Shown one piece after another: positions 33,852 through 47,400 of a stretch of DNA of 64,000 bases. Under the pieces are notes generated by a model. The model was given only the letters and a program-made list of their open reading frames with translations, did no database searches and had not been told where the DNA came from. Source of the stretch: Palaemon carinicauda (Eukaryota; Arthropoda; Malacostraca; Decapoda; Palaemonidae); NCBI RefSeq assembly GCF_036898095.1, contig NC_090766.1, positions 38,261,471 to 38,325,470 on the forward strand, given 5' to 3'. Position 1 is the stretch's first letter. Each line of letters begins with the position of its first letter. The translations under genes and the position numbers were made by a program.

Positions 33852-36119
33852 CAATGCTTGTTTTTATTGTAAGCACACAAATATAATGTGAAGTGATTTT
33901 GTATCGAGCTAAAGTTGTCTAATTTGAATAAATCAGAGAATGTAACAATATTTACATGATTAGATGTCTTAGTATAAAAGGCAGAGGGCATAAAAAGGAT
34001 TTATCTCTTCTCAGAAAGGACCAAATATGAAATTGGTTTACTGGACTCAAATTTGAACTCACAAAGAATTTACTCTAATATCAAAAGATTGAGAGAAAAA
34101 ATCCCATTTATAGAAGGTAAAGCAATACTGTGCTTCACACTTGTAGCTCGAAACTTTATAAAATTTTCTAGAGAACCTATGCTTGTTCAAAGTTATAAAA
34201 ACTTATACAGCAAAGTATCTAAATATATTAAATGAAAGCCTCAAGAATAAAGATTCTTTAAGCACACTCTGTAAAGCAAATATAAACAGAAAATCATTAA
34301 TCTAATTAGTGTTATTTGTGACTATAAGTTTAACAATCCCAGTAACAACTTAATTTATTCTTATGAGGTGACCCAAAAGATTTAATTCTTAAAAACAGTA
34401 AACATACGATTGCAAACAAAGTGTACTTGCGCACAAGTTCTTGGAACGTAACCCATTCGCAGGTAGGGGTAACTTTGTTACAGAACAGTATTTCATTTTG
34501 TGATTTACGACTTGAAACTTCAGTAATCATAAAGGTTTTTTAGGTAGAAACTAAGGGAACATCATATGATAATGACAATGCTTTCTATAAAACGTATCCT
34601 TATTCTAATGCTGTACAGTATAATATTTCTGAACTCCTGTAAGTGCATACTGTACTCAAAACTCAAATGTCAAAATAGTGCATATTCAAAACTCAAAATT
34701 CAAGTTAAAATTTTTTTGGTCTCCCTATTTTCTACTCTTCCTTAAAATCAAGGTAATATACCCCTAATCCAAAACTGTAGAGAGCAAAAAGCCTTGAAAG
34801 CTAACAAGTGGACGACAGTTTAACTGCAATCGACACCTGTTAATAAGCAAGCAACAAAACACAAAATGCTATGTGCAGTTCTTTCTTTGAAAAAGTGCAG
34901 CTTTGTTTATGCTTCAAAAAAATCAAAACACCCGTTTAATAACCAAAAATACCAAATATTCATTCAAAGCTTGATATTACTTGCATTCTAATGCATACAT
35001 GTTGCATTTCCATATGAACTAACAACCTATCAAATCCTACATATTTTACTTTCTACATACAGTAGAAATCCTCCAAACATCTAGTGCTCTTATATTTCTC
35101 TTCTCTAACTATACTGTATTTTGAGTCAATTTTTCAAACTGGAAGTTTACAGGCATAAATGAGTAATCCAGTCGGCAGTGTAATTTCCTCTGCCCATGTC
35201 TTCCTTGATTCATACAGCTGCCATCCTTTCAAAATACTCTCATCTTCCATTGTAGTTAAAACTTATTCTCATTCTCATCTTTCCTCTTAATCATGCCTGA
35301 TCTTGAAACATTACACTGTTTACCATTGCCTTGATTTCAAACAGATAAAAAGGTTACCTGATATTCATACTTCTTCTCCAAAATTAAAAAAGAAAATATC
35401 CCAGTTTCTTTCCTCTTAATACACATGCCTTTAGTACACTAATGAAACATACTGGCAATTAATGGCAAGAAGCAATGGCACAGGGCCTCTTGTTATTTCA
35501 GTTTTGAGTTATTCCCTACCCTCTTGACAACACAAGTAGGTGGGGAGGAGGATGGACATGTATATGAAAATTAGGCGAGTAAACAATAACATAATCTAGT
35601 ACTATACTGCATTATACTTCTATTTATTTCTATGAACCACACCCGATGTTCATATTTCTGGCTCCCACAGGAGGTTGCTAATCTTTAGACATCAATGTGC
35701 ACCATAGGAGGAAGAAGGTTTGCGGGTGCCAAGTATGAAGCAGAAGGGTGCTGCCAATCCTCTTCCTTCGGAGTCTTTCCGTTCCTGGAAAGGTGCTAAG
35801 GACGTATCACCTGATTGTGCAGTCTCTTCATAGAATTCCTGTGAGCTCTGCCCCGTTGGAGTGTCATCAACGGTCAGGATAACACTTATGAGAACTTCAA
35901 GTTCCTCCTCTTTTGTCTCATCTTTGTCTCATCACATTGTAGTTAGAATATTTTTCCCCTTTATGAACGAAGTTCAAAGACCAATCGATAGTTACTGTGT
36001 ACACGTGAGTTATACTGTTTCTCTCCCTGTGGGAGATGGTGCTGCTCCAAAAGTCTCCTTGACTCCCCTCACTGAAGAAGACAAGAATGCAATTTCAATG
36101 CAGAGGACTTCTGTATGCG

Positions 36120-36470
36120 CCCTTACCTGTTAGCATGCACTCTTGCACCAGCGAGAGCTCTTCAGTGAGCCTGCATGTTCCTACAGAAGAGCGCCCTCAA
36201 ATACGCTCCTGTTTGTGTGCCCATAAATGAGTTCCTGTTAGCTCACCCACCAGCATTCTCCTGTACTTCCAACATGAGAGTTCTCTTGTGGGCAGGAGCA
36301 CTCCTACAGGACCGCACCCTTATCTGTTAGTGTGTTCTCTCCTCTGCACTTCTACAGCACCGTGTTCTCATTTGTTTGCACAGCCATGAGTCCTCTTCTG
36401 AGGGCACCCACACTCCTACAGGAATGAGCCCTCATCTGTGTGTGTACACTCATGAGGTCTGTCCTGTGTG
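36120..36470. repeat. Degenerate short tandem-like array
   Basis: The words 'cctacag' or 'tctacag' followed by 'cc(c)t(c/t)atctgt' recur near 36178, 36302, 36349 and 36414 with variable spacing, alternating with 'tgtgtg'. This resembles repetitive coding from an old retroelement gag; no frame is open throughout. Confidence 0.4.
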
Positions 36471-37540
36471 TGCTCATGCTCATAAAAAAAAGGATAAATC
36501 TAAACAAAACAAATTTTGATCTAGTTGCCTATAATTGATACAAGAGCAAACAAGTTCAGGTTTGAAAAAAAGCCTTTGTAACAACACCTCTAGTATACTT
36601 GCTCCTAATTCTTCTAAGCCTTCTTCATAGTAACTCATTTCGATAATAAAAGCATCATATAGTGTTTGCATTTACCCAGCAAACATTAAAATGTGATGAG
36701 CAAATGGTTGAACTTGGAAGCAAACCAAACACAGGGCCTTCAAAAAAATGATGCAACCGATCTACTTTGGCTATGCTCAACCCTAACCCTGAATATTAAA
36801 GAGCTAAGAGAATCACACAATATGAAATGCTATCCACAAATGAAAAACGAGGTTGATTTAGAGCACTTACTTTAGCAAATGGATGGATATAAGTATCCAG
36901 ACTACCAACTCGGTCTTCTGCCTGGCAATATAGTTGTATAAAATTGCAACTTGGAATGCAGGAATGGAAGGGTTAAGCGGCAAAAGGATCTAAAGTAATT
37001 AAAGAATGTGAGGTATTACGAGAGGATCTCGACTCTGTAAGGCACAGTAAATATTCAGAACCCTTACTGAATGGAACACTATTACTACTATACCCAACTT
37101 AGAAAGTCAAGTTAGGGCAAACAACGGGGCAAGTAAGATAAAAATCACTGCCTACAAGTGAAGATTGACTGGCCTTCTATGGTTAAACAAAGAAAGCTAA
37201 ATAAGTCAAGAGGTTTGAAGCCCATCACTGTGAAAACTTATGTTGTTAAATGCGTATTAGAGAATGGTGCCAACGTGTTCTATTCATCATCATCCCAGCT
37301 ACAACTTCTCTAAATTTTCCCCAGAACTAAAAGAAAGTTTCATTAGCACAGTATTATCCCTATGCAGTAATTACTTATAAATCTAGAAGAAGACAACTTA
37401 AAAAGCAATAAAACTTTATCACAATCTGGTATAGGTGTATGCCGAGTTAAACCGATGTCGACAGTGAAACTGGAAAAACAAAAGAGACTCTGGCACTATA
37501 CTTCTTGCCATTAACTGCTAGTGAATCGCATTATATTAAG

Positions 37541-37860
37541 GGTTGTGGTGGCCAAGGTGGTAATGTCCAAGATTGGCAAACGCCAAACTGGGGTTCGAGT
37601 CCCGCTCAAAATCGTTAGTTCCTTTGGTCACTGCAACCTCCCCATTCTTGTGAGCTATGAATGGGGGGGTTTGGGAAAGCATATAGGTCTATCTGCTAAG
37701 TCATCAGGCGCCATTGCCTGGTCCTCCTTGGTCCTAGTTTGGGTGGGCCCTGGTCATATATATATATGCTCAGACTCTAGGGCATTGATTTGCTTGATAG
37801 GGCAATGTCACTGTCTCTTGCCTCTGCCATTCATGAGCGGCCTTTAAACCCGTAAACCTT
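37541..37860 (+). repeat. tRNA-derived SINE
   Basis: The head has Pol III promoter boxes: A-box-like tggccaaggtgg at 37549-37560 and a perfect B box ggttcgagtcc at 37592-37602, in a tRNA-like region that does not fold into a full tRNA and has no proper acceptor end. It is followed by a body ('tcaggcgccattgcctgg', a TA repeat, 'ctctgccattcatgagcgg') I recall as recurrent in decapod sequences. It lies in the WASP intron, opposite to the gene. Confidence 0.75.
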
Positions 37861-38344
37861 TAAAAGAAGCATGTGTCTATTGTGTGGAAAGAAAATGGGA
37901 ATTAATTTTAATTTAGTGGTAAACATCAATAAACCGAACTTCTGGAGAAGAAGCGTTATGAATATCATGGGAGGTTTGTAGAAATGAACTCTCATATACA
38001 ATTTCTCACTGAGTATCTCACCAGAGAATAATTTTTTCCAAAATGATTTCTGCAAAAACTCTCATCAGGGTAAACATCATACAGTAAAAGGAAAAGCCTT
38101 TGGCTTTTAAAAAGGTTATTTTGATAATAAAATAAATTTTTGAATATACTTACCCGGTGATTATAATAGCTGCAACTCTGTTGCTCGACAGAAAAACTCT
38201 ACGGAAAAATTCGCCAGCGATCGCTACACAGGTAGGGGGTGTACTCAACAGCGCCATCTGTTGTTCAGATACCCAGTACTCATTGTAAACAAAGAACTCA
38301 ATTTTCTCCTCGGTCCACTGTGTCTCTATTGGGGAGGAAGGGAG

Positions 38345-38450
38345 GGTCCTTTAATTTATAATCACCGGGTAAGTATATTCAAAAATTTATTTTATCAAAA
38401 TAACATTTTTCAATATTTAACTTAGCCGGTGATTATAATAGCTGATTCAC
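38345..38450 (-). repeat. Internal complementary region of C1
   Basis: Joins aatttataatcaccgggtaag...aaaataac with atttttcaatatttaacttagccggtgattataatagctg, the complements of the two ends of the element. Near 38393 it lacks four bases (ttat) that C2 retains. Confidence 0.85.
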
Positions 38451-38845
38451 ACCCAGGGGGGTGGGTAGAGACCAGCAAAATATGTTTACATCATATGAGC
38501 TAAGAATTTTTATTTCATTTTAGAAGTTATCAAAATAACTAAACAAAATAAATAGGTACCTGGTAAGGAAGTCGACTTGAACAATTACTCTGCCTTTTTA
38601 AGTACGTCTTCCTTATGGAGCCTCGCGATCCTCTTAGGATGCTGAGCGACCCCTAGGAGCTGAAGTATCAAGGGTTGCAACCCATACAACAGGACCTCAT
38701 CAAAACCTCTAATCTAGGCGCTTCTCAAGAAATGACTTTGACCACCCGCCAAATCAACTAGGATGCGAAAGGCTTCTTAGCCTTCCGGACAACCCAAAAA
38801 CAACAATAAAAACATTTCAAGAGAAAGATTAAAAAGGTTATGGAA

Positions 38846-39950
38846 TTAGGGAATTGTAGTGGTTGAGCCCTCACCCACTACTGCACTCCCTGCTACGAAT
38901 GGTCCCAGGGTGTAGCAGTTCTCGTAAAGAGACTGGACATCTTTAAGGTAAAATGATGCGAACACTGACTTGCTTTTCCAATAGGTTGCGTCGATTATAC
39001 TTCGTGTGTCCTTACCTTCAGCAAAGCTTGGTCTTCCTCATTCAGATGGGAATGAGCTTCTCGTATTAACAGTCTGGTAAAATAGGATAAAGCATTCTTT
39101 GACATAGGCAAAGATGGTTTCTTAACTGAACACCATAAAGCTTCAGACGGGCCTCGTAAAGGTTTAGTTCGTTTTAAATAGAACTTAAGAGCTCTTACAG
39201 GGCATAAGACTCTTTCTAGTTCATTTCCAACCATACGATAAGCTTGGAATATCGAACGATTTTGGCCAAGGTCGAGAAGGCAGCTCGTTTTTGGCTAGAA
39301 AACCAAGTTGTAGAGAACATGTAGCCGTTTCAGATGAGAATCCGATGTTCTTGCTGAAGGCATGAATCTCACTGACTCTTTTAGCTGTGGCTAAGCATAC
39401 CAGGAAAAGAGTCTTTAAGGTGAGATCTTTCAGGGAGGCTGATTGTAGCGGCTCGAACCTGTCTGACATAAGGAATCTTAGTACCACGTCTAAATTCCAA
39501 CCAGGTGTAACCAAACGACGCTCCTTCGTGGTCTCAAAAGACTTAAGGAGGTCCTGTAGATCTTTATTGTTGGAAAGATCTAAGCCTCTGTGACGGAAGA
39601 CTGATGCCAACATGCTTCTGTAACCCTTGATAGTGGGAGCTGAAAGAGATCGTTCTTTCCTCAGATATAAGAGGAAGTCAGCTATTTGAGTTACAGAGGT
39701 ACTGGTCGAGGATACGGATACTGACTTGCACCAGTTTCGGAAGATTTCCCACTTCGATTGGTAGACTCTAAGGGTGGATGTTCTCCTTGCTCTAGCAATC
39801 GCTCTGGCTGCCTCCTTCGAAAAGCCTCTAGCTCTCGAGAGTCTTTCGATAGTCTGAAGGCAGTCAGACGAAGAGCGTGGAGGCCTTGGTGTACCTTCTT
39901 TACGTGTGGCTGACGTAGAAGGTCCACCCTTAGAGGAAGTGTTCTGGGAA
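38846..39950 (-). pseudogene. Tyrosine recombinase relict of C1
   Basis: Open through the core-binding part and 'LATAKRVSEIHAF' (catalytic Arg), then a two-base loss relative to B2 near 39232 shifts the frame to a stop just after 'SYGWK'. The following frame (39234-38995) continues to 'KVRTHEV', where a deletion of about 59 bp relative to C2 removes the Arg of H-x-x-R and the next residues. The shift is shared with C2; the deletion is private to C1. Inactive. Confidence 0.88.
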
Positions 39951-40925
39951 CGTCTACTAGCCATCGAAGTACCTCGGTGAACCATTCTCTCGCGGGCCAG
40001 AGGGGAGCAACTAGCGTCAACCTTGTCCCTTCGTGAGAGGCGAACTTCTGCAGTACCTTGTTGACAATCTTGAACGGAGGGAATGCATATAGATCTAGAT
40101 GTGACCAATCTAGGAGAAAGGCATCTATATGAACTGCTGCTGGGTCCGGGATTGGTGAGCAAAATATTGGGAGCCTCTTGGTCATCGAGGTTGCGAAGAG
40201 ATCTATGGTTGGCTGGCCCCAGGTGGCCCAAAGTCTCTTGCATACATCCTTGTGGAGGGTCCATTCTGTTGGAATTATTTGTCCCTTCCGACTGAGACAA
40301 TCTGCCATGACATTCAAGTTGCCTTGGAGGAACCTCGTTACTAGTGATATGTTTAGACCTTTTGACCAGGTGAGGAGGTCCCTTGCGATCTCGTACAACG
40401 TCAGAGAGTAGGTCCCTCCTTGCTTGGAGATGTACGCCAAAGCCGTGGTGTTGTCCGAGTTCACCTCCACCACTTTGCCTTGAAGGAGAGACCTGAAGCT
40501 TTTCCAGGCCAGACGTACTGCCAGTAGCTCCTTGCAGTTGAAATGCATTGTCCTTTGACTCGAGTTCCATATTCCCGAGCATTCTCGACCGTCTAAAGTC
40601 GCACCCCAGCCTACATCCGATGCGTCCGAGAAGAGAACGTGGTTGGGAGTCTGAACAGCCAGGGGAAGACCCTCTCTTAGGTTGATATTGTCCTTTCACC
40701 AAGTCAGACAAGACTTTATCTTTTCGGAAACCGGGATCGAGACCGCTTCTAGCGTCTTGTCCTTTTTCCAGTGAAAAGCTAGATGGTATTGAAGAGGACG
40801 GAGGTGTAGTCTTCCTAGTGACACAAATTGATCCACGGATGACAGCGTCCCTACCAGACTCATCCACAGCCTGACTGAGCAGCGTTCCTTCTTCAGCATC
40901 TTCTGGATGGATAGCAGGGCTGGGG
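39691..40925 (-). pseudogene. RNase H-Dam-like relict of C1 (RT palm deleted)
   Basis: In one frame from 40899 to 39691 apart from a single TGA near 40696 (B2 has TGG there, in 'CLTWWKD'). RNase H blocks 'KELLAVRLAW', 'VNSDNTTALAY' and 'VMADCLSRKG' and the Dam-like block 'IDLFATSMTKRLP...YAFPPFKIVN' are preserved. Upstream, the sequence passes straight from gag-type coding into 'YPSIQKMLKK'-type RT end, so no polymerase could be made. C2 has the same stop. Confidence 0.88.
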
Positions 40926-43112
40926 GCTGATCGTCTTGTTGTTCAGCAACGTCCTCATCAGAGGGTTCCTCATCCGAAACTGATGAGGAAACGGCAACGG
41001 AGTGGGCAACGTCTGGCTCGCTGAATCCGGTCGCACTGGTGGATGCGTGACGGAGCCGGACGCAATATCATGGAACTGCTGCACAGTCTGTGAACTGTCA
41101 ACAACCATGGGTGCGCGAGGAAGCACAGCGTCAACCCGAGACTGTCTAGACCGTCTGGGTTGTGCAGTCAACACCCTACCGGGTTGCTGAGGTTGACGCA
41201 CTGCGTCAAAACAAGTCACCTCTGCTGGTTGTTGAACGTCCTGAACGTCAACAACCACCTCCGAGCGTCGCTTAACGTCAACGTGCGGCTGGCAACCCAC
41301 ACTGGGTCGCATCGGTGGAGGAACCACCTCAACTGGCAGACGCGAGTAGGTTACCTCAGCGTCAACAGGGCGCACAACCGACCGGTTGGAAGGTTGTTGG
41401 CCAGAAGGTTCTTCTCCGCATTTAAGTCCTCTATCAAGGACGCAAGCTTGGACTGCATGTCTTGCAGCAAAGCCCATTTAGGGTCTACGGGAGCAGGTGT
41501 GGCAACAGACGCGGTTAGCGACTGAGGCGGAACCGTTTACCATCCCTGAAAGCCTTGTTATGCGTGACATAATAGTACAGCAAAACTTCAAAGGCTCGAC
41601 AACAGCTGTGAAGTTGACCTGTAAACAACTTGGAGCGTCTCCTGGCTAGGCGCCAGGGAGAGTCTACCAGAATTGAGAAGTCTATCTGGGCAGAGGCATG
41701 AACTCCCAAGCCGAGAACTTCTCTCGTGTCATATCAGACTCTCGCTCTATAAACCAGTTTAAAAGAAGGGAAAGCAAAGGCTGTATCCCCCAAACTCCTC
41801 CTGGTGAAAAACCAGTCGCCTAGCCAACGTAACGCTCTCTAGGAGAGCGAGTGAGCACTAGCTTAAAAACAACGGCTTCGAAGTAGCTAGGCCTAGTGTA
41901 AGCTCTGACGTTTAGGCGAACGAGGAGCAGCAGTTACAAAAAGATCCGGACGAAGATCCTTAAAAAAATCATCATGATTTAATTAAAGTCCATAGGAGGC
42001 TAAGCAGCTTTAGGCTCCTCTCCATCTGACAGAGTCCTCAAGGGAATATCAGTAGGAGGGAGAACAGCAACTTCATCTACAGGAACCTTGTCCGATAAAA
42101 GCTGAGTCTCTCACTGGTGCATTAATAGCGGACCAGAACGCAACGTCATGTAACTGCTTGACAGTCTGTGAACTGTCAACAACTGAACTGTCAACCACAA
42201 CAGGTGCGTGAGGCCGCACAGCGTCCACTCGAGACTGCTTTGACTGCCTAGACTGAGCAGTCGAAACAACTCTAGAATGCGGAGGTTGACGCACAGCGTC
42301 AAAACAAGTCAACTCCGATTGTTAGTGAACGTCTTGAACGTCAACAGGAGCATCAGCCAGTGGCCTAACGTCCAAATGCGGCTGAAAAACCACACGAGAC
42401 CGCATCGAGTGTGGTTCTAAACAACCTGACTGACGTGACTAAGCTACGCCAACGTCAACAGTAAGCACAAAGGAACGTTAGGTTGGCTGAAAGCCAGGAT
42501 ATCGATGAGATAAACGGTTAGACTCAACGGACTAATCGGCAGAATAGTCTTCCATAAGGGAGGCAAGCATATACTGCATGTTTTGCCATACAACCCCTTA
42601 AGGATCAACGGAAATGGTTGTGGTAATAGACGAGGGTAACGTCTGTGACCGCAACACTTTGCCTACAAAAAAAGACTCTCGGAGTCTGTGTTACGCTTTT
42701 GTTAGGCGGCGAGCAGTTATCCGATGACTGCATAGGGTCAGAGCTGTCCTAATGGCTGTAACCAGGACGCTGGACCTGTCCTGAAAGGACTGACTTTCGC
42801 TTAAGGGCTTCGAAACCTTGTGACAGGTTTCTTATGCGAAAAGCCTACGGATGGCGAGGAGAAACAACGTCTCTCTCGTCTTATGGTAGGGGAGATCTTG
42901 GTAAGATACACCCGATACCATAGAGGGAAAACGTCTGTTCGTTGGTCAAGGCCTCTCGAACCCATAAGTCGTTTGACATTACTTCTCCCCTGGGCTTGGG
43001 AGCATGTAAGAGGTCCCGGACTAGGTGAACGACAGGCACGAACAGACGAACCCTCGGACGCAACACTGTAACACTTTGCGCCTCGGACGCAACACTGTAA
43101 CACTTTGCGCAT
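40926..43112 (-). pseudogene. Mosaic degenerate gag of C1
   Basis: Two gag passes in tandem. First, the B1-type decayed gag: 'GSSVRACRSPSPGPLTCSQ' near 43060, 'TCFDAVRQPPHSRVV' near 42310, 'GVHASAQIDFSILVDSPWR' near 41709. Then a B2-type block beginning opposite 22850 of B2 and running to 'PLPFPHQF' (41470-40960), which repeats material that should lie upstream of the preceding piece ('TCFDAVRQPQQ' appears again). A 29-bp tandem duplication (cctcggacgcaacactgtaa...) lies at 43052-43109. This is best explained by template switching between two elements. Confidence 0.8.
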
Positions 43113-44473
43113 ATCACTTTATCTTCGATTTTCTGTTTTGCACTTATTTCTACCTGAAACACGCAATTATACCCTTCATCAAAAGGTAGTAATTGCGAAA
43201 TTAGTCGTATAATGCAAGCTCATAATACCAGCAAAAAACAGAAAACATATTTTAAGTTAAAAAGAAAAATCAGTGGCTGGGAAAGAGACTAAACACTAGT
43301 TCATATAACTACGTTTTCAATCTCTCACCGCACATAGCCTGGGGACGAGAATAAAAACCTAAAATCGTTTTATCCTTCCTCCCCGTACAGCGACTAGGGA
43401 CGTGAGTAACACGAGAACAACGTTACCCGCTTGAACAGAACGTTTTCTCTCCTCTCTCTCCCTCCGTCTCGATCTCTCTCTCTCTTTCTCTCTTGATTTC
43501 GCACCTAAGAGAAGAGCCCAATTATATATCGTCAAAAAAACATGTTATTTGACTAAAGGAAAAAACTGAAAGGTTTTTCAAATAAAAAGTTCGTTTAAAT
43601 TAGAATTTAAAACATTTAAGCTAAGAAAGAATGAACAAAACGTCAGAATCGATTTACTCTTACTGCAAAGTGAAACCGTGATACACTCTCTCTCTCTATC
43701 GTAACGATAGAGCGCATGTTGAACGTCAACAACTGCGTAGCATAAAAAACTAAACGTTAGTTCATCTTTGAAAACAGTATGAAGACTATCAAAGAAATTC
43801 TTTCATAAAATATTACATTTAAAAAGTTTTAAATTCTTAGCTCTTTAAAAGCTAAAGACGATATAAAGGGCTCAACGTTGATTAACTTCGGTTTCCAAGT
43901 TAGGACCGCCTACTCTCAGGAAAGGTCTATATAAACAAAGCATTAAAATTTATTTTTATATGTTTATAAAAAATGGAAAGTTAATCGAAGAGGCCTAATA
44001 AAGGCGGAGAGATATAAAATATATAGAGGAAAATCTATAACATGATAAGATAATTACTAAAAGCCTAAACACACTTCCGTCTAAGGGAAGGGTCGGCCAT
44101 TTAAAAGTGAAAGAAAGTCCATACTCTCTTTGTCACCATAAATAAATCTATCCAAAACGAGTTCAAGTTTTAAGATGAAGATAAAACACCTGCATAGCGA
44201 AAGCTCAAAACTAGAATAGTGTACTTCACCAAATAGTTGTGAAAACAAATCCAGTTAGCAACAGCGAATTAGTAGGTCTTGCCGGTTGCCCGACAGAGAG
44301 AAAATTGAGTTCTTTGTTTACAATGAGTACTGGGTATCTGAACGACAGATGGCGCTGTTGAGTACACCCCCTACCTGTGTAGCGATCGCTGGCGAATTTT
44401 TCCGTAGAGTTTTTCTGTCGAGCAACAGAGTTGCAGCTATTATAATCACCGGCTAAGTTAAATATTGAAAAAT

Positions 44474-47400
44474 TATGATTTAAATCCTTTATATAACAAT
44501 CACACTTAAAAAAAAAATTATCTTTCATACTTATTTAAAAAAAGCCTAGAGAGTGTCTTAGTTGAATGACGATAATATTCACAGAAGCAAAAATAAAATA
44601 AAGCAACATTAAAAACAAAATGAACGAAAAAATAACAAAAGTGTACCTGGTCACCATGCTGACTATTCTGCTGTTGGGAAAAATGGGAGAAGGAAAAAAG
44701 CAAGGCTTAGTATTTGGACTTAACCTTAACCATAATGCTTAAGAAGAAAAACCCTAAGGAAAAATTACTAAGGAAAAACCTCTTGCCTTTGATTCTTAGC
44801 ATTCTGCCTGTTACAACAAAGTACGCAGTCTTCATGAATAAGAAGTATTACGCATGCAAGCTACAGAAAATGTACAAAATAGTTACAGTACTGCTGCTAC
44901 CGTTACAGTAATGATAAATAATGCCAAAAATACACACAAAGAAAGGAGGTTTTCCATCACTAACTGGAATTAATATTTACTTTGTTTACATTCAATGCTC
45001 TGCTTAAATTTTATTTAGTCTAGAAAATTAGCAAATACTTCATCAGAAAATCCAAATTTTCGCCAACTTGTTCGGTAAATCTATCTAAGTTTTTATTAAA
45101 AATTCAAGTCCTTCAAAATTAGGTGTTACGACTACACAAAAGGCAGAAATTTTAATTCTACTAAAAGACTTTCTTAGATATGAATAAATAAAACACTTGA
45201 CAAACACACTTTAAGAAAAGTCAAATATATACAAGAGGAAACGTATACTTTAGGTTATTTACGAACAATTGTGATTGGTTTTTCTGTTCAAGTTGTTTAC
45301 TATTCAATTATATTGTTAACTGTACATATCAAGCAATCATTTAGTAATTCATGTACAAGCTATACCACAAAATTCCAAATAAAAGTACTGTGCAAACTAT
45401 TAACTTTATTTCTAAAGCACAATCTTACTGCATCAGTCACTAGAATTCTTTGAAAACTATTACTGCTACCAATGACCCTGTTTTGATTCTAAGCCTACAA
45501 TCATAAATTACTAGTATCATTCTTAAACCATTTTCACTACATATAACACAAGAGTGATAATTCTAGCATGACATCAAAACAAAACCTTAATAATGACCAA
45601 ATGAAAATTTAGACACTACAGATGGGTAAAGTGGAGAGAAAACATGGTGAGGATAATCTAATTAATTATACACTGTTGCATATATGAATAAATTGGACAT
45701 ACTCCCTTGGTTATGATAAAGCAAGCAGTCAAGGTTACCCCAAGAGGTATCAACTATCTCTTATAAGGAGACATAACCTCAAAGAAAAATTAGCAGAATC
45801 CTCATTATAAAATGTTTGTCAGCTTTCACTTTTAAATGTTTAGATGTGATAATAGTTCTCTTCATTTGCATCTTCATTTTCTGACTGAAAGCAGTCAAGG
45901 TTACCCCCAAGAGGTATCAGCTATCTCTTATAAGGAGACATAACCTCAAAGAAAAATTAGCAGAATTATCATTATTATAAAATGTTTGTCAGCTTTCACT
46001 TTCATGTGTTTAGATGTAATAATAGTTCTCTTCATTTGCATCTTCCATTTTTGACTGAACTACTTTAAATTCTGGGTCTTTAACTATTACCTTTTTCCTT
46101 GTTTTCCTGAACTTTTCAACCCATTTTGATCCAGTTCCTTACTAACACAACGGAAAGGTTAAGATGGACAATTGATAACTTTTCCTCCCACCCAAGTCAC
46201 TTACTAATATAAAATACCAGTAAAGGTATACTCAAGATAGAACATTTACGTTACACATGCACTTGAAACTATAGGAAGTAGGATCCTACACATTAAAGTG
46301 TCTTTTGTATAATGCACTTCACAGAAAGTAAGACAAACACCCCACACACAACTTTAAAAACATTAAAGTAAAACTTTTCTAAGCAAATAAACGGAAGAAC
46401 TTGGAACCTTTTCGAGTAGAGAATAGTCAAAATATTGAAAACCATGATCCGCAAGAAAAAACTTCAACAAGATTACAAAGATTCTTCGTTGGTACAAAAC
46501 TATTACTGTACATAACTGATCTTTAGAATAGGAAAGTTTTCCTTAATCTCCATAATACCTCCTTCATCCAATGTTTTTATTTATTCTGCAACTCCTTGAA
46601 AAAAAAGGCATGCATTTTTCTAAAGGTAACACAGTAAAAGTGACCTACCATATAGCTACAGATTCAAAACTTAACCAATTATGACATGGCTTTATCTTGA
46701 TATTAGGCAGGACAAATTTAACACATGAAATAATGTTTGAGTCAAGTGTTTCAGGAAGTTATATAAACTGTTCCTAATGTCACACTAGAGCTGCCTTGTT
46801 TCTCAAATTCAACTTTAACTGCAGTAACTGATCACCATGCAGACCAATCTATCCTGACTTGACTTTCCCTAATATTTAGAAAATTCTTACTTTTCTAATG
46901 CTAAGGTGCAGAAATGAGCAACTGGTAGATAAAGAATTTTGAGTCCTTCTTTCCTTCTTTATCACTCATATCAAAAATGCCAATTTTTGCCTTACCAAGT
47001 TGAGTTAGATGCAAATGAAATGCCAAAGAATGATGTTAGAGGAAGGACAGTTTTATGAAAACATGAGGTATGCCTTAGAAAGCATAATTAATCATGTTTT
47101 TAAGTGACCATCCAAAGTGCACAGCCTTCAATGTACTTGTGCTGCATTATGTAAAGCAAGTTAAGAATAGTGAGAATAAATGCTTAAATACATGCTTCCA
47201 TCTTACAGAATATGAAATGGTAATGATATAAGTAGAATAGTACTATAATAAGGTCTCCTCTAACAAGAGATAGTCATGACAGATTAAGATTCAAATTTTC
47301 TTTTGCCCAATGAAGACTTAATTCTCAACAAACACCACACCATATAGAAATATATTTTAATATAGATTTTTGTAATTCTACTTGTCATGCTGTTTTCTTC

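Larger units (their letters stand above)
33740..38114 (-). other. WASP intron, 3' portion (intron continues to 47824)
   Basis: Non-coding apart from repeats listed separately. A-run at about 33819-33848. 35690-36120 is GC-richer than its surroundings and looks like a decayed retroelement segment, but I could not assign it. Confidence 0.6.
38115..44473 (-). mobile_element. Chimeric RT-less DIRS derivative C1, in a WASP intron
   Basis: The right end (5' on minus) is reverse complement ...caatatttaacttagccggtg; the left end (3') is the complement of gttattttgataata. The internal complementary region is at about 38345-38450. Reading 5' to 3' on minus: B1-like leader and degenerate gag (to about 41525), then a B2-like gag segment (about 41520-40925), then a direct jump into the end of RT at 'SIQKMLKKERC', RNase H, Dam-like domain and recombinase. 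The RT palm is absent. Flanks (ttttaaaaag / ttatgattta) differ from those of C2. Orientation is the same as the host gene. Confidence 0.88.

Noticed and set aside
35861..36133. A gene in the WASP intron
   Set aside because: Short ORF in degenerate repeat-like DNA without recognisable domain; more likely an old retroelement remnant.
37541..37620. A functional tRNA gene
   Set aside because: The A and B boxes are present, but no acceptor stem pairing or anticodon arm is evident and the sequence continues into a SINE body.
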